The notes beneath the pieces were generated by a model, which saw nothing but the letters and a program-made list of their open reading frames with translations, was not told the DNA's origin and did not search any database. Positions 5,002-12,771 of a stretch of DNA of 12,771 nucleotides are shown piece after piece (the first letter of the stretch is position 1; the number at the start of each line of letters is the position of its first letter). The DNA lies in NCBI GenBank assembly GCA_902462015.1, contig CABPZV010000046.1, positions 1 to 12,771 on the forward strand, in the 5' to 3' direction. The translations under genes were made by a program, and so were the position numbers. This stretch comes from an uncultured Eubacteriales bacterium (lineage in GTDB: Bacteria > Bacillota > Clostridia > Oscillospirales > CAG-272).

Positions 5002-7095
5002 ATGAAAAGTATACCGGAAACCTTTGGTTCTCTTGTATTCAACACAATAACTATGAAATCGCGTCTTCCAAAAGAGACGTATGCTTCTTTGAAAAGAACA
5101 ATGGATGAGGGGAAGCATCTTGACATTAATTTAGCTCATGTTGTTGCTAACGCCATGAAGGACTGGGCAGTTGAACATGGTGCCACTCACTATACTCACT
5201 GGTTTCAGCCGATGACGGGAATAACTGCCGAAAAGCATGATAGCTTTATTTCTCCGACCGATGACGGTAAAGTTATTATGGAATTTTCGGGAAAAGAACT
5301 TGTAAAGGGAGAGCCTGATGCGTCGAGCTTTCCGTCGGGAGGTCTGAGGGCTACATTTGAAGCACGGGGTTATACCGCATGGGATCCTACCGCGTTTGCT
5401 TTTATTAAGGGAAAGACACTGTATATACCTACTGCTTTTTGTTCGTACGGAGGAGAAGCACTTGATCAGAAAACGCCCCTTTTGCGTTCAATGGAGGCTA
5501 TAAACCGTCAGGCGCTGAGAGTGATCCGCCTTTTTGGTACAACAGACGTAACTCATATAAATACATCGGTAGGTCCGGAACAGGAATATTTTCTTGTTGA
5601 CAGAGAGCTTTATAATAAGCGCAAGGATTTAATTTACACAGGGCGCACTCTTTTTGGAGCAAAGCCTCCAAAGGGACAGGAGCTTGACGATCACTATTTC
5701 GGAGCCATAAAGCCGCGTGTTGCCGCTTTTATGGAGGAGCTGGATGAGGAGCTGTGGAAGCTTGGCATTCTTTCGAAAACTGAGCATAATGAAGTTGCGC
5801 CGGCGCAGCATGAGCTTGCACCGATTTTCTGTTCGACTAATATCGCGACTGATCATAATCAGCTGACGATGGAAATGATGAAGCAGATTGCAAAAAAGCA
5901 CGGTCTTGTCTGTCTTTTGCATGAAAAGCCGTTTGAAGGTGTCAACGGTTCCGGTAAACACAATAACTGGTCTATTTCTACAAATACGGGAGTAAATCTT
6001 CTTTCGCCCGGGGAAACTCCGTATGAAAACGCACAGTTTCTGCTCTTTTTGTGTGCGGTGATTAAGGCTGTCGACGATTATCAGGATTTGCTTAGAATTT
6101 CTGTAGCGAGCGCAGGCAACGATCACCGGCTTGGTGCAAACGAAGCTCCCCCGGCCGTTGTATCCATATTTTTAGGAGATGAGCTGACGGCAATTCTTGA
6201 ATCAATTGCGTCTGATGTTCCGTATCTTGCGGCTGAAAAAACGCAGATGCGGCTCGGGGTTCATATTCTTCCCAAGTTTCCCAAAGATGCTACAGATCGT
6301 AACCGTACATCTCCGTTTGCCTTTACCGGTAACAAATTTGAATTCAGAATGCTCGGCTCTGCAAGTTCAATATCCATGACGAATGTCGTAATAAATACAG
6401 CCGTTGCAGAATCGCTGTGTCATTATGCCGATGAGCTTGAAAATGCGGAAAATCTGAATGAGGCTATACACAAGCTGATAAAGAGAACGTTTAACGATCA
6501 TAAACGTATTATATTCAACGGAAACGGCTACGACAACTTGTGGCTTGATGAAGCAAAAAGAAGAGGTATTCTCAATCTTCCTTCGACACCTGACTGTATT
6601 CCGCATCTTCTTGATAAAAAGAATATAGCGCTTTTTGAAAAACATAAGGTGCTGACAGAAACTGAGCTCAGATCCAGATATGATATTATGCTTGAGAGTT
6701 ATTGTAAAATTCTCAACATTGAAGGAAGAACTATGATTGATATGGCAAGAAAAGAAATTCTTCCGTCCGTAAGTGCTTTTACAAAAGATCTATCGGATAC
6801 TGTAATTGCGAAACAGACGGTCTCTAAGGAGGCGGACTGCACTTATGAGTTAGAAACGGTGAATAAACTTGCAAAGCTGTCGTCAGAGCTGAACAGAAGT
6901 ATCGGTATCCTTGAAAAAGAGCTGGATAAGGCTGTAAATATTGAGGACAATCTTGAAGAGTCAAAATATTATAAAAATGAAATTCTTAGAGAGATGGAAA
7001 AGCTTCGTTCTGTTGCGGATGATTGTGAAAGGTATACTGCTGAGCAGTATTGGCCATTTCCGACGTATGGTGATTTGCTTTATGGAGTGAGATAA
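5002..7095 (+). CDS. glnN: Glutamine synthetase type III
   Basis: Makes glutamine from glutamate, ammonia and ATP in the cytoplasm; the main entry of ammonia into amino acids. The length, 697 residues from the ATG at 5002, fits the large GSIII family rather than GSI (about 450). That ATG has AAAGGA 9 nt upstream, better than the in-frame GTG at 4984, which precedes that site. Conserved segments include SVGPEQEYF (189-197), NEVAPAQHELAP (263-274), GVNGSGKHNNWS (313-324, the ATP/glutamate region) and RLGANEAPP (376-384), then the arginine-rich DRNRTSPFAFTGNKFEFR segment. The family-specific N-terminal domain and helical C-terminal extension are present, and the end WPFPTYGDLLYGVR is intact. Its own consensus promoter lies upstream. 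tRNA-Gly follows 41 nt after the stop with no obvious promoter or U-tailed terminator between, so the two may be co-transcribed. Confidence 0.95.
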   Translation: MKSIPETFGSLVFNTITMKSRLPKETYASLKRTMDEGKHLDINLAHVVANAMKDWAVEHGATHYTHWFQPMTGITAEKHDSFISPTDDGKVIMEFSGKELVKGEPDASSFPSGGLRATFEARGYTAWDPTAFAFIKGKTLYIPTAFCSYGGEALDQKTPLLRSMEAINRQALRVIRLFGTTDVTHINTSVGPEQEYFLVDRELYNKRKDLIYTGRTLFGAKPPKGQELDDHYFGAIKPRVAAFMEELDEELWKLGILSKTEHNEVAPAQHELAPIFCSTNIATDHNQLTMEMMKQIAKKHGLVCLLHEKPFEGVNGSGKHNNWSISTNTGVNLLSPGETPYENAQFLLFLCAVIKAVDDYQDLLRISVASAGNDHRLGANEAPPAVVSIFLGDELTAILESIASDVPYLAAEKTQMRLGVHILPKFPKDATDRNRTSPFAFTGNKFEFRMLGSASSISMTNVVINTAVAESLCHYADELENAENLNEAIHKLIKRTFNDHKRIIFNGNGYDNLWLDEAKRRGILNLPSTPDCIPHLLDKKNIALFEKHKVLTETELRSRYDIMLESYCKILNIEGRTMIDMARKEILPSVSAFTKDLSDTVIAKQTVSKEADCTYELETVNKLAKLSSELNRSIGILEKELDKAVNIEDNLEESKYYKNEILREMEKLRSVADDCERYTAEQYWPFPTYGDLLYGVR

Positions 7096-7136
7096 AACTT
7101 TGATATAGCCGCGGCTTTTGTCAGGCGCGGCAGTGT

Positions 7137-7210
7137 GCGGATATAGTTTAGTGGTAAAACTTCAGCTTCCCAAGCTGATAAGGCGGGTTCGATTCCCGTT
7201 ATCCGCTCCA
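7137..7210 (+). tRNA. tRNA-Gly (anticodon CCC)
   Basis: A 74-nt tRNA. The acceptor stem GCGGATA (7137-7143) pairs with TATCCGC (7200-7206), the discriminator is T7207 as usual for bacterial tRNA-Gly, and CCA is encoded at 7208-7210. The anticodon stem TCAGC/GCTGA encloses loop TTCCCAA, giving anticodon CCC at 7169-7171, which reads GGG. The T arm is CGGGTTCGATTCCCG. No separate promoter is evident. A GCCGCG/CGCGGC stem (7108-7113 with 7126-7131) lies just upstream but lacks a U-tract. Confidence 0.95.
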
Positions 7211-7235
7211 TTTTGACTGTTCGATATAACTAATG

Positions 7236-7313
7236 AAGATGTCCTGTTTGCCAAGGCGTCAACCGGAAAGCTGCTGCTAAGACGTTTGACTCTATAGGCA
7301 GCGGGGCATTTTT
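7236..7313 (+). terminator. Long structured hairpin with U-tail after tRNA-Gly
   Basis: ATGTCCTGTT-GCC (7239-7252, one bulged T and several G-U pairs) pairs with GGCAGCGGGGCAT (7297-7309), followed by TTTTT (7309-7313). The 44-nt apical part can form a further stem, GTCAA (7258-7262) with TTGAC (7286-7290). It is placed as a terminator for the glnN/tRNA-Gly transcript but is unusually long. The DNA from 7314 to 7408 shows nothing else I recognise. Confidence 0.5.
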
Positions 7314-7408
7314 CAGTGGGAAGTTTAATTCACCACCAAATCGATTTGTGATGGCTCAGTGCCTTGATGAGTATTAAAATCTTTTTGAATAAAAATTTCA
7401 AAAAACTA

Positions 7409-7437
7409 TTGACAAAACATTTATGGGGTAGTAAAAT
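7409..7437 (+). promoter_or_regulatory. Sigma-A promoter of the trp operon
   Basis: TTGACA (7409-7414), a 17-bp spacer and TAAAAT (7432-7437). It lies directly before the T-box leader, with transcription predicted to start near 7444. Confidence 0.82.
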
Positions 7438-7443
7438 AAAAAC

Positions 7444-7743
7444 TACATAATTAAAACCGTTGAAGCGGAGATAACGATGATTATGCTTCTACAGAGAGCC
7501 TGCGCTGCTGAGAGTCGGGTGAAAAACAAGTCATCAAATGGACCGCTGAGGGTGCAGTCAAAGGAGCTTTTGTTCTGAGTATTCTGCAACGTATGGCACA
7601 CGTTAGCTGCCGGGGATATTTATTTTGTTTGTATATGTATCCTGCTGAGCGTATGGCTTTTGCCATAAAATCAAGGTGGTACCGCGGATAAGATTTATTC
7701 GTCCTTGACAGATTTTAAAATTCTGTCAGGGACTTTTTGTTTT
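7444..7743 (+). promoter_or_regulatory. T-box riboswitch, tryptophan-specific
   Basis: The leader RNA senses uncharged tRNA-Trp. The T-box sequence AAGGTGGTACCGCG is at 7673-7686. Stem I is closed by AGCGG (7464-7468) with CCGCT (7543-7547), and TGG at 7539-7541 sits just before its 3' strand, in the position of the specifier codon, matching tryptophan. In the antiterminator, AAGG (7673-7676) pairs with CCTT (7703-7706), and the TGGT bulge (7677-7680) would pair with the tRNA end NCCA. CCTT also belongs to the terminator 5' arm, so the two folds compete. When tRNA-Trp is uncharged the antiterminator forms and the trp genes are transcribed. Confidence 0.93.
7701..7743 (+). terminator. T-box-controlled terminator before trpE
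   Basis: GTCCTTGACAGA (7701-7712) pairs with TCTGTCAGGGAC (7722-7733) over 12 bp including one G-U pair. It is followed by TTTTTGTTTT. Confidence 0.92.
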
Positions 7744-7766
7744 CTGACGGAAAGAGAGGAAAACAA

Positions 7767-9230
7767 ATGATAACACCGGATTTGAACCAAATAAAAGAAT
7801 ATGCCCTTAGCGGAGAGTATAAAACGGTGCCTGTCAGTATGGAGATTCTGTCTGATATTAAGACTCCTATTGAGGTATTACGGATTTTACAGAATGTTTC
7901 GGGGCATTGTTATATGCTTGAATCTGTTGCAGGTAATGAACAGTGGGGCAGATATACTTTTTTAGGATACGATCCTAAGCTTGAGATTACCTGCGCAAAC
8001 GGACACATGAAAATCGGATCGCTTAGCTTTGACACGGATAGTCCCGGTAAATATATAATGCAGGTTCTTAATGAGCATAAAAGTCCGAAAATCGAAGGCC
8101 TTCCTTCTTTTACCGGCGGACTTGTCGGATATTTTTCTTACGATTATCTGAAATATTCCGAGCCGTCGCTTAAGCTGGACGCTGAGGACACAGAAGGTTT
8201 TAACGATGCCGATTTAATGCTTTTTGACAAAGTAATTGCTTTTGATAATTTTAGACAGAAAATAATTCTTATTGTAAATATATCGCTCGATAACTACCCG
8301 GCTGAATATAACCGTGCACAGATGGAGCTTGAGAATATGGCGTCTCTTATAATGCACGGAACGCCAAAAGAATATATTCGGGGAATAATGAAATCTGATT
8401 TTACACCTCTTTTTACTCGTGAAGAATATTGCGAAATGGTAAATAAGGCAAAGCGCCATATTAAAGAGGGAGATATTTTTCAGATTGTTTTATCCAACAG
8501 GTTGGAGGCGGACTTTGAGGGTTCTTTGCTCGGCGCTTACCGTATATTGCGTACGTTGAATCCATCTCCGTATATGTTTTACTTTTCCAGCTCTGATATG
8601 GAGGTTGCCGGAGCATCTCCGGAAACGCTTGTCAAGCTTGAGGACGGGATTCTTCATACCTTTCCTCTTGCGGGAACGAGACCAAGAGGAAAAACACCTG
8701 AGGAGGATGCAGAGCTTGAAAAAGAATTGCTTTCTGATGAAAAAGAGCTTGCAGAGCATAACATGCTTGTTGATCTCGGAAGAAATGACCTCGGTAAAAT
8801 CAGCCGATTTGGAAGTGTAAGCGTTGAAAAATATCACTGTATAGAACGCTTTTCACATGTAATGCATATCGGTTCTACTGTAAGGGGAGAGATTGCGGAT
8901 AAAAGAACGGCAATTGACGCAGTTGACGCGGTACTTCCTGCCGGAACACTTTCAGGAGCTCCCAAAATAAAAGCGTGCCAGCTTATAAATGATCTGGAAA
9001 ACAATAAACGCGGAATATATGGAGGAGCTATCGGTTATCTTGATTTTACCGGAAATTTGGATACATGCATTGCAATTCGAATTATATATAAGAAAAACGG
9101 AAAGGTTTTCGTGAGGAGCGGAGCCGGAATCGTTTACGATTCCGTACCGGAAAACGAATATACTGAGTGTATTAACAAAGCGGCGGCCGTTGTCAAAGCG
9201 ATTAAAACTGCACAGGAAAGAAACATCTGA
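7767..9230 (+). CDS. trpE: Anthranilate synthase component I (TrpE)
   Basis: Converts chorismate to anthranilate using ammonia supplied by TrpG, the first committed step to tryptophan. The ATG at 7767 gives 487 aa (MITPDLNQIKEY) and has AGAGAGGA 6 nt upstream; an in-frame TTG at 7737 lies inside the terminator U-tract and is rejected. Near the N-terminus, MLESVAGNEQWGRYTFLG (about 50-67) contains the LES segment that forms part of the tryptophan feedback site in this family. The chorismate-binding core shows ASPETLV, PLAGTRPRG (300-308), HNMLVDLGRNDLG (331-343), GTLSGAPK (393-400), GIYGGAIGY and VRSGAGIVYDS. It is the first gene after the T-box. The tryptophan-feedback motif suggests product inhibition in addition to T-box control. 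Confidence 0.96.
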   Translation: MITPDLNQIKEYALSGEYKTVPVSMEILSDIKTPIEVLRILQNVSGHCYMLESVAGNEQWGRYTFLGYDPKLEITCANGHMKIGSLSFDTDSPGKYIMQVLNEHKSPKIEGLPSFTGGLVGYFSYDYLKYSEPSLKLDAEDTEGFNDADLMLFDKVIAFDNFRQKIILIVNISLDNYPAEYNRAQMELENMASLIMHGTPKEYIRGIMKSDFTPLFTREEYCEMVNKAKRHIKEGDIFQIVLSNRLEADFEGSLLGAYRILRTLNPSPYMFYFSSSDMEVAGASPETLVKLEDGILHTFPLAGTRPRGKTPEEDAELEKELLSDEKELAEHNMLVDLGRNDLGKISRFGSVSVEKYHCIERFSHVMHIGSTVRGEIADKRTAIDAVDAVLPAGTLSGAPKIKACQLINDLENNKRGIYGGAIGYLDFTGNLDTCIAIRIIYKKNGKVFVRSGAGIVYDSVPENEYTECINKAAAVVKAIKTAQERNI

Positions 9231-9356
9231 AGGAAAACGGAAATTTTTCAGATTAATGTTTTGCGTTTTAATGAATGAAGGTCATTGGAGGCTGCAATTT
9301 CAAGGCGGCGAAAACGAACACTAAATTTTATATCTGTGAAAGGTATTGTTACGACA

Positions 9357-9935
9357 ATGATTATATTAATAGATAATTACGATAGTTTTTCATACAATTT
9401 ATATCAGCTTATCGGATCGATTGAGCCTGAGATAAAGGTTGTACGAAATGATGAATTTACACCTGAACAGCTTGAAGCTATGTCGCCGGAGTCAATTGTG
9501 CTTTCACCGGGACCTGGTCGGCCGGAGGATGCCGGAATTTGTATTGATACCGTCGAAAAGCTTGGAAGCAGGATTCCAATTCTCGGAGTTTGTCTCGGAC
9601 ATCAAGCAATTTGCGCCGCTTTTGGTGCGACTGTGTCGTATGCTAAAAAACTTATGCACGGCAAGTCATCTGTAGCTATTCTCGATACTACCTGCCCGAT
9701 TTTTTCGGGTTGTTCGCATGAGATTTCTGTTGCAAGGTACCATTCTCTTGCTGTAGTTAAAGAATCTCTTCCGGCTTGTCTTAAACCGGTTGCAGAGACA
9801 GAGGACGGAGAAGTGATGGCAGTGCGGCATATTAAATATGATATTTATGGATTGCAGTTTCATCCGGAATCCATTTTGACATCCGAGGGTACAAAAATTC
9901 TGAGTAATTTTGTAAGAATTTCAAAGAAGAGATAG
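9357..9935 (+). CDS. trpG: Anthranilate synthase component II, glutamine amidotransferase (TrpG)
   Basis: Class I glutamine amidotransferase that releases ammonia from glutamine and channels it to TrpE. From the ATG at 9357 it has 192 aa, the normal size of a free-standing TrpG, beginning MIILIDNYDSFSYNLYQ. The catalytic triad is C79 in GVCLGHQ, with H169 and E171 in QFHPES. SPGPGRPEDAG (about 50-60) is the usual oxyanion-loop region. An upstream in-frame extension to 9285 adds residues unlike the family. AAAGG (9339-9343) lies 13 nt before the ATG; an in-frame GTG at 9336 overlaps it. It follows trpE after 126 nt without a terminator. There is no fused TrpD domain; trpD is separate downstream. 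It could also serve PabB if the organism makes folate, as in Bacillus. Confidence 0.94.
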   Translation: MIILIDNYDSFSYNLYQLIGSIEPEIKVVRNDEFTPEQLEAMSPESIVLSPGPGRPEDAGICIDTVEKLGSRIPILGVCLGHQAICAAFGATVSYAKKLMHGKSSVAILDTTCPIFSGCSHEISVARYHSLAVVKESLPACLKPVAETEDGEVMAVRHIKYDIYGLQFHPESILTSEGTKILSNFVRISKKR

Positions 9936-10017
9936 ACCTAAATAGTCAGACTGGTATTTCAGCATATCTGAAACCTGTTATTGCTTTGAATGTATAGAAA
10001 GGGCATGGTGATAAAAA

Positions 10018-11031
10018 ATGATTCAAACAGCTATTAAAAAAATTGTTGATAAACAGGATCTTACTTATGAGGAAGCATATTCAGTAATGAACGAAATAAT
10101 GGACGGCGAGACATCAGCAGTTCAGAATGCGGCGTTTCTTGCAGCTTTGTCAACGAAAAGTACAAAGGCGGAGACAATAGACGAAATTTCCGGATGTGCC
10201 GCGGCAATGAGAGAGCACGCAGAAAAGGTAGAGCATAATTTTTCTGTACTCGAAATTGTGGGTACCGGAGGAGACGGGGCACAAAGCTTCAATATATCGA
10301 CAACGGCAGCTTTAGTAACAGCTTCCGCAGGAGTCAAGGTAGCAAAGCACGGAAACAGAGCGGCTTCTTCCAAATGCGGTACCGCGGATTGCCTTGAGGC
10401 TTTGGGTGTAAATATAAACCAGGAGCCAAAGACTTGTGTTTCTCTGCTTGATGAAGTGGGTATATGTTTCTTTTTTGCACAAAAATATCACACGTCGATG
10501 AAATATGTCGGAGCTATCCGCAAAGAACTTGGAATCCGGACAGTATTCAATATTCTTGGTCCGCTGACAAATCCTGCTTCTCCGGAAATGCAGCTTCTTG
10601 GAGTGTATGACGAATCGCTTGTCGAACCGCTGGCAAGAGTGCTTAACAGTCTGGGGGTAAAACGCGGAATGGTTGTTTACGGTCAGGATAAGCTTGATGA
10701 AATTTCGATGAGTGCGCCAACGGCTGTATGTGAGCTTAACAACGGCAATTATTACAGCTATGTTATTTCTCCTGAAGATTTTGGACTTGAAAGATGTAAG
10801 AAATCAGAATTGACCGGCGGTACTCCTCAGGAAAATGCTGTTATTACAAGAAGTATTCTCTGCGGAGCAAAGGGTGCAAAAAGAAACGCTGTGCTTATGA
10901 ATTCGGGTGCTGCACTTTACATCTCCGGTAAAGCGAAGTCTATCAAAGATGGAATAGAGCTTGCCGCTTATCAGATTGATTCCGGTGCTGCTCTTAAAAC
11001 ACTTGAACGATTTATCGAGTTATCAAATTGA
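10018..11031 (+). CDS. trpD: Anthranilate phosphoribosyltransferase (TrpD)
   Basis: Transfers phosphoribose from PRPP to anthranilate. The 337-residue protein is of normal length. The helical N-terminal domain contains DLTYEEAYSVMNEIMDG. The PRPP-binding GTGGDG is at 82-87, followed by SFNISTTAALVTASAG, and KHGNRAASSKCGTAD at 110-124 is the second conserved active-site segment. GIRTVFNILGPLTNPA is at 172-187. AAAGGG (9998-10003) lies 14 nt before the ATG, with a closer but weaker GGTG at 7 nt. An out-of-frame ATG at 10005 opens an 10-codon frame (10005-10037) that overlaps the trpD start. It lies 82 nt after trpG; that gap holds a small hairpin (TTTCAG/CTGAAA, about 9957-9973). Confidence 0.95.
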   Translation: MIQTAIKKIVDKQDLTYEEAYSVMNEIMDGETSAVQNAAFLAALSTKSTKAETIDEISGCAAAMREHAEKVEHNFSVLEIVGTGGDGAQSFNISTTAALVTASAGVKVAKHGNRAASSKCGTADCLEALGVNINQEPKTCVSLLDEVGICFFFAQKYHTSMKYVGAIRKELGIRTVFNILGPLTNPASPEMQLLGVYDESLVEPLARVLNSLGVKRGMVVYGQDKLDEISMSAPTAVCELNNGNYYSYVISPEDFGLERCKKSELTGGTPQENAVITRSILCGAKGAKRNAVLMNSGAALYISGKAKSIKDGIELAAYQIDSGAALKTLERFIELSN

Positions 11032-11141
11032 GACGATAATTCTGATGAAGATTTGAGGCTTTGACTCGTGACATAAAGCATTTACAGATCTATATTATAA
11101 CTACAGAAAAATTTTGGAAGGAAGTCAGACTATTAAAAAAT

Positions 11142-11930
11142 ATGAGTACAATTCTTGATAAGATTGCAGCATATACCGCGAAGAGAATTGCCCTTGAAAA
11201 AAAAGCGCTGTCACTTTCGGAGATTAAGCAGCGTGCGCTTATGACGGAGGTGCGCGGGGATTTCCATTTTGAGAAGGCGCTTTCTGAGGAGGGGATATCA
11301 TTTATCTGCGAGTGTAAAAAGGCTTCTCCGTCTAAAGGCTTAATAGCTCCCGATTTTGACTATTTGCAGATAGCTAAGGATTATGAGCTTGCCGGAGCTT
11401 CATGTATCTCCGTACTTACGGAACCTAAATGGTTTTTGGGAGAGGATCGATTCTTAACGGAAATTTCCCAAGCAGTTTCTATTCCATGTCTGCGAAAGGA
11501 TTTTACAGTTGACGAATATATGATCTACCAGGCAAAGCTTCTCGGCGCGTCCGCGGTTTTGCTGATATGTTCACTTCTTGACCGGAGGACTTTAGCTGAA
11601 TATATCAATGTTTGTGACACACTCGGTCTGTCGGCATTGGTTGAAGCTCACGATGAGGATGAAATATACTCAGCGCTTCAGGCAGGAGCGCGTATTATAG
11701 GGGTAAATAACAGAAATCTTAAAACCTTTACCGTGGATTTTGATAACAGTCTTAGGCTCCGGCGTCTTGTTCCTGATGATGTGATATTTGTCGCTGAGAG
11801 TGGGATTCGCGATCGTGCGGATATATTAAAATTGCTTGACTGCGGAGTCGATGCGGTTTTAATAGGAGAAACACTGATGCGCTCTCAGAACAAAAAAGCT
11901 ATGCTTGACTCCCTCGCCGGACGTGAGTGA
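11142..11930 (+). CDS. trpC: Indole-3-glycerol phosphate synthase (TrpC)
   Basis: Closes the indole ring from 1-(2-carboxyphenylamino)-1-deoxyribulose 5-phosphate, releasing CO2. A single-domain TIM barrel of 262 aa from the ATG at 11142 (MSTILDKIAAYTAKRIALEKK). Catalytic segments are visible: ECKKASPSKG (57-66, with the lysine and glutamate of the first strands), LRKDF (117-121), VEAHDEDE (167-174), GVNNRNL (187-193), AESGI (218-222) and VLIGETLM. The only good ribosome binding site, GGAAGGAAG (11116-11124), lies about 17 nt before the ATG, which is long; the in-frame extension to 11061 has no family resemblance and no better start. It follows trpD by 110 nt with no terminator. TrpF is encoded separately, unlike the enterobacterial TrpC-TrpF fusion. 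Confidence 0.95.
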   Translation: MSTILDKIAAYTAKRIALEKKALSLSEIKQRALMTEVRGDFHFEKALSEEGISFICECKKASPSKGLIAPDFDYLQIAKDYELAGASCISVLTEPKWFLGEDRFLTEISQAVSIPCLRKDFTVDEYMIYQAKLLGASAVLLICSLLDRRTLAEYINVCDTLGLSALVEAHDEDEIYSALQAGARIIGVNNRNLKTFTVDFDNSLRLRRLVPDDVIFVAESGIRDRADILKLLDCGVDAVLIGETLMRSQNKKAMLDSLAGRE

Positions 11931-12055
11931 AGTCCCCATTTGTATTAGATTTTGTATTTTATAGAGAAAATACGTCGCTATTTATTAAAATTGAAATATA
12001 GAATAACCCTGAAGGAAAAGCTTTCAAACTGTGTATGAAAGGCGATAAAGTGATA

Positions 12056-12667
12056 ATGACAAAAATTAAAATATGTGGTCTTTTCAGAGAATGCGATATT
12101 GAATATGCAAACAGACTTCTTCCTGATTATATAGGCTTTGTTTTTTTCTCAAAAAGCAGGAGGCATGTAAGTGCGCAAAGAGCAAAAGAGCTTAAAAAGG
12201 CATTAGATAAAGGTATCAAAACGGTAGGGGTATTTGTAAACGAATCACCGGAATTCATATGCAAATTATATGATGACGGAGTAATTGATTTTGCTCAGCT
12301 GCACGGGGCGGAAGATAATACGTATATAAAAAATTTGAGGTCATTTTGCGCTGTTCCTATTATAAAAGCCTTTTCTGTCCGTGAAGAACAGGATATTGCT
12401 TCTGCTGAAATGTCATACGCAGATTATATCCTTCTTGACAACGGAGACGGCGGTACAGGCTGTGCATTTAACTGGGATTTCCTTTTGAAAATAAAAAGAC
12501 CGTATTTCCTTGCCGGAGGATTGTCTCCGGCTAATATCGGAGAAGCGGTTGGCAGATTTCATCCTTTTGCGGTTGATGTCAGCTCCGGAGTTGAAACAGA
12601 CGGATTTAAGGATTTTGACAAAATGAAGCTTATGACTGAGACTGTTAGGCTAAATCGTATGGTTTAA
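12056..12667 (+). CDS. trpF: Phosphoribosylanthranilate isomerase (TrpF)
   Basis: Catalyses the Amadori rearrangement of phosphoribosylanthranilate, the step between TrpD and TrpC. A TIM barrel of 203 aa from the ATG at 12056 (MTKIKICGL). The general base C7 in KICGL and general acid D128 in LLDNGDGGTG (126-135) are present, as are YIGFVFF, SRRHVS, QLHGAED (81-87), FLAGGLSP and DVSSGVET (174-181). GAAAGG (12037-12042) is 13 nt before this ATG but only 7 nt before an in-frame GTG at 12050, which would add two residues; either start is possible. It lies 125 nt after trpC. It is the last gene seen in the operon; trpB and trpA do not follow within the window. Confidence 0.94.
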   Translation: MTKIKICGLFRECDIEYANRLLPDYIGFVFFSKSRRHVSAQRAKELKKALDKGIKTVGVFVNESPEFICKLYDDGVIDFAQLHGAEDNTYIKNLRSFCAVPIIKAFSVREEQDIASAEMSYADYILLDNGDGGTGCAFNWDFLLKIKRPYFLAGGLSPANIGEAVGRFHPFAVDVSSGVETDGFKDFDKMKLMTETVRLNRMV

Positions 12668-12703
12668 AGAATATTAGTATATGTATAATAAATTTAATAA
12701 GTT

Positions 12704-12752
12704 AAATACAGGCAGATGTAGAATATTAGCGGTTTTACATCTGCCTGTATTT
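12704..12752 (+). terminator. Large perfect hairpin after trpF
   Basis: AAATACAGGCAGATGTA (12704-12720) and TACATCTGCCTGTATTT (12736-12752) form a perfect 17-bp stem with a 15-nt loop, 37 nt after the trpF stop. The 3' arm ends in ATTT and is followed by ATAATT, then A-rich DNA, so the U-tract is short for an intrinsic terminator. It is the likely end of the operon, but termination efficiency is uncertain. Nothing more is seen up to the window end. Confidence 0.6.
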
Positions 12753-12771
12753 ATAATTAAAAAAAGAAAAA

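Noticed and set aside
4824..5108. Plus-strand 94-codon frame overlapping the glnN start
   Set aside because: It spans the glnN promoter and leader and runs into glnN in another frame; no ribosome binding site.
5629..6126. Minus-strand 165-codon frame inside glnN
   Set aside because: Antisense shadow of a strongly conserved gene, with no family resemblance.
7108..7131. GC-rich stem after glnN as a terminator
   Set aside because: Six base pairs with a 12-nt loop and no U-tract; tRNA-Gly begins 6 nt later.
7337..7348. Perfect 12-bp palindrome CAAATCGATTTG upstream of the trp promoter, considered as an operator
   Set aside because: A few such palindromes are expected by chance in a window of this size, it lies about 60 bp upstream of the -35 box, and no second copy is seen.

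Overview
The window looks like chromosomal DNA of an anaerobic, low-GC Firmicute of the class Clostridia. The grounds are AT-rich intergenic DNA with strong TTGACA/TATAAT-type promoters, AAAGG-type ribosome binding sites, U-tailed intrinsic terminators, a T-box leader, a type III glutamine synthetase and a clostridial-style thioredoxin reductase homologue. An affiliation near Ruminococcaceae/Oscillospiraceae is an inference from gene style, not shown by any marker gene.

Layout: the left edge holds the first 43 codons of secG on the minus strand, behind a leader that can fold into mutually exclusive terminator and antiterminator hairpins. A tRNA-Ser(UGA) with its own promoter and terminator follows on the plus strand, then a thioredoxin-reductase-like flavoprotein gene (trxB-like). 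That gene converges on topB (topoisomerase III, minus strand), with a hairpin that can terminate in both directions between them. Upstream of topB, between it and the divergent gene glnN, lies about 460 bp of tandemly repeated, hairpin-rich DNA (period about 103-124 bp). Each well-preserved unit border carries a perfect extended -10 box on the minus strand. glnN has a consensus promoter and is followed by tRNA-Gly(CCC).

The right 40% is a tryptophan operon: promoter, T-box riboswitch with a UGG (Trp) specifier and terminator, then trpE, trpG, trpD, trpC and trpF. Together they encode all steps from chorismate and glutamine to indole-3-glycerol phosphate. No trpB or trpA is seen before the window ends; a 17-bp perfect hairpin follows trpF, so tryptophan synthase may be encoded elsewhere.

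The genes are mostly ordinary housekeeping and amino-acid functions. Glutamine made by GlnN is the amide donor used by TrpG/TrpE, but nothing here shows co-regulation. The least-explained parts are non-coding: the repeat array at 4324-4781, the secG leader at 195-261, and the long hairpin at 7236-7313.
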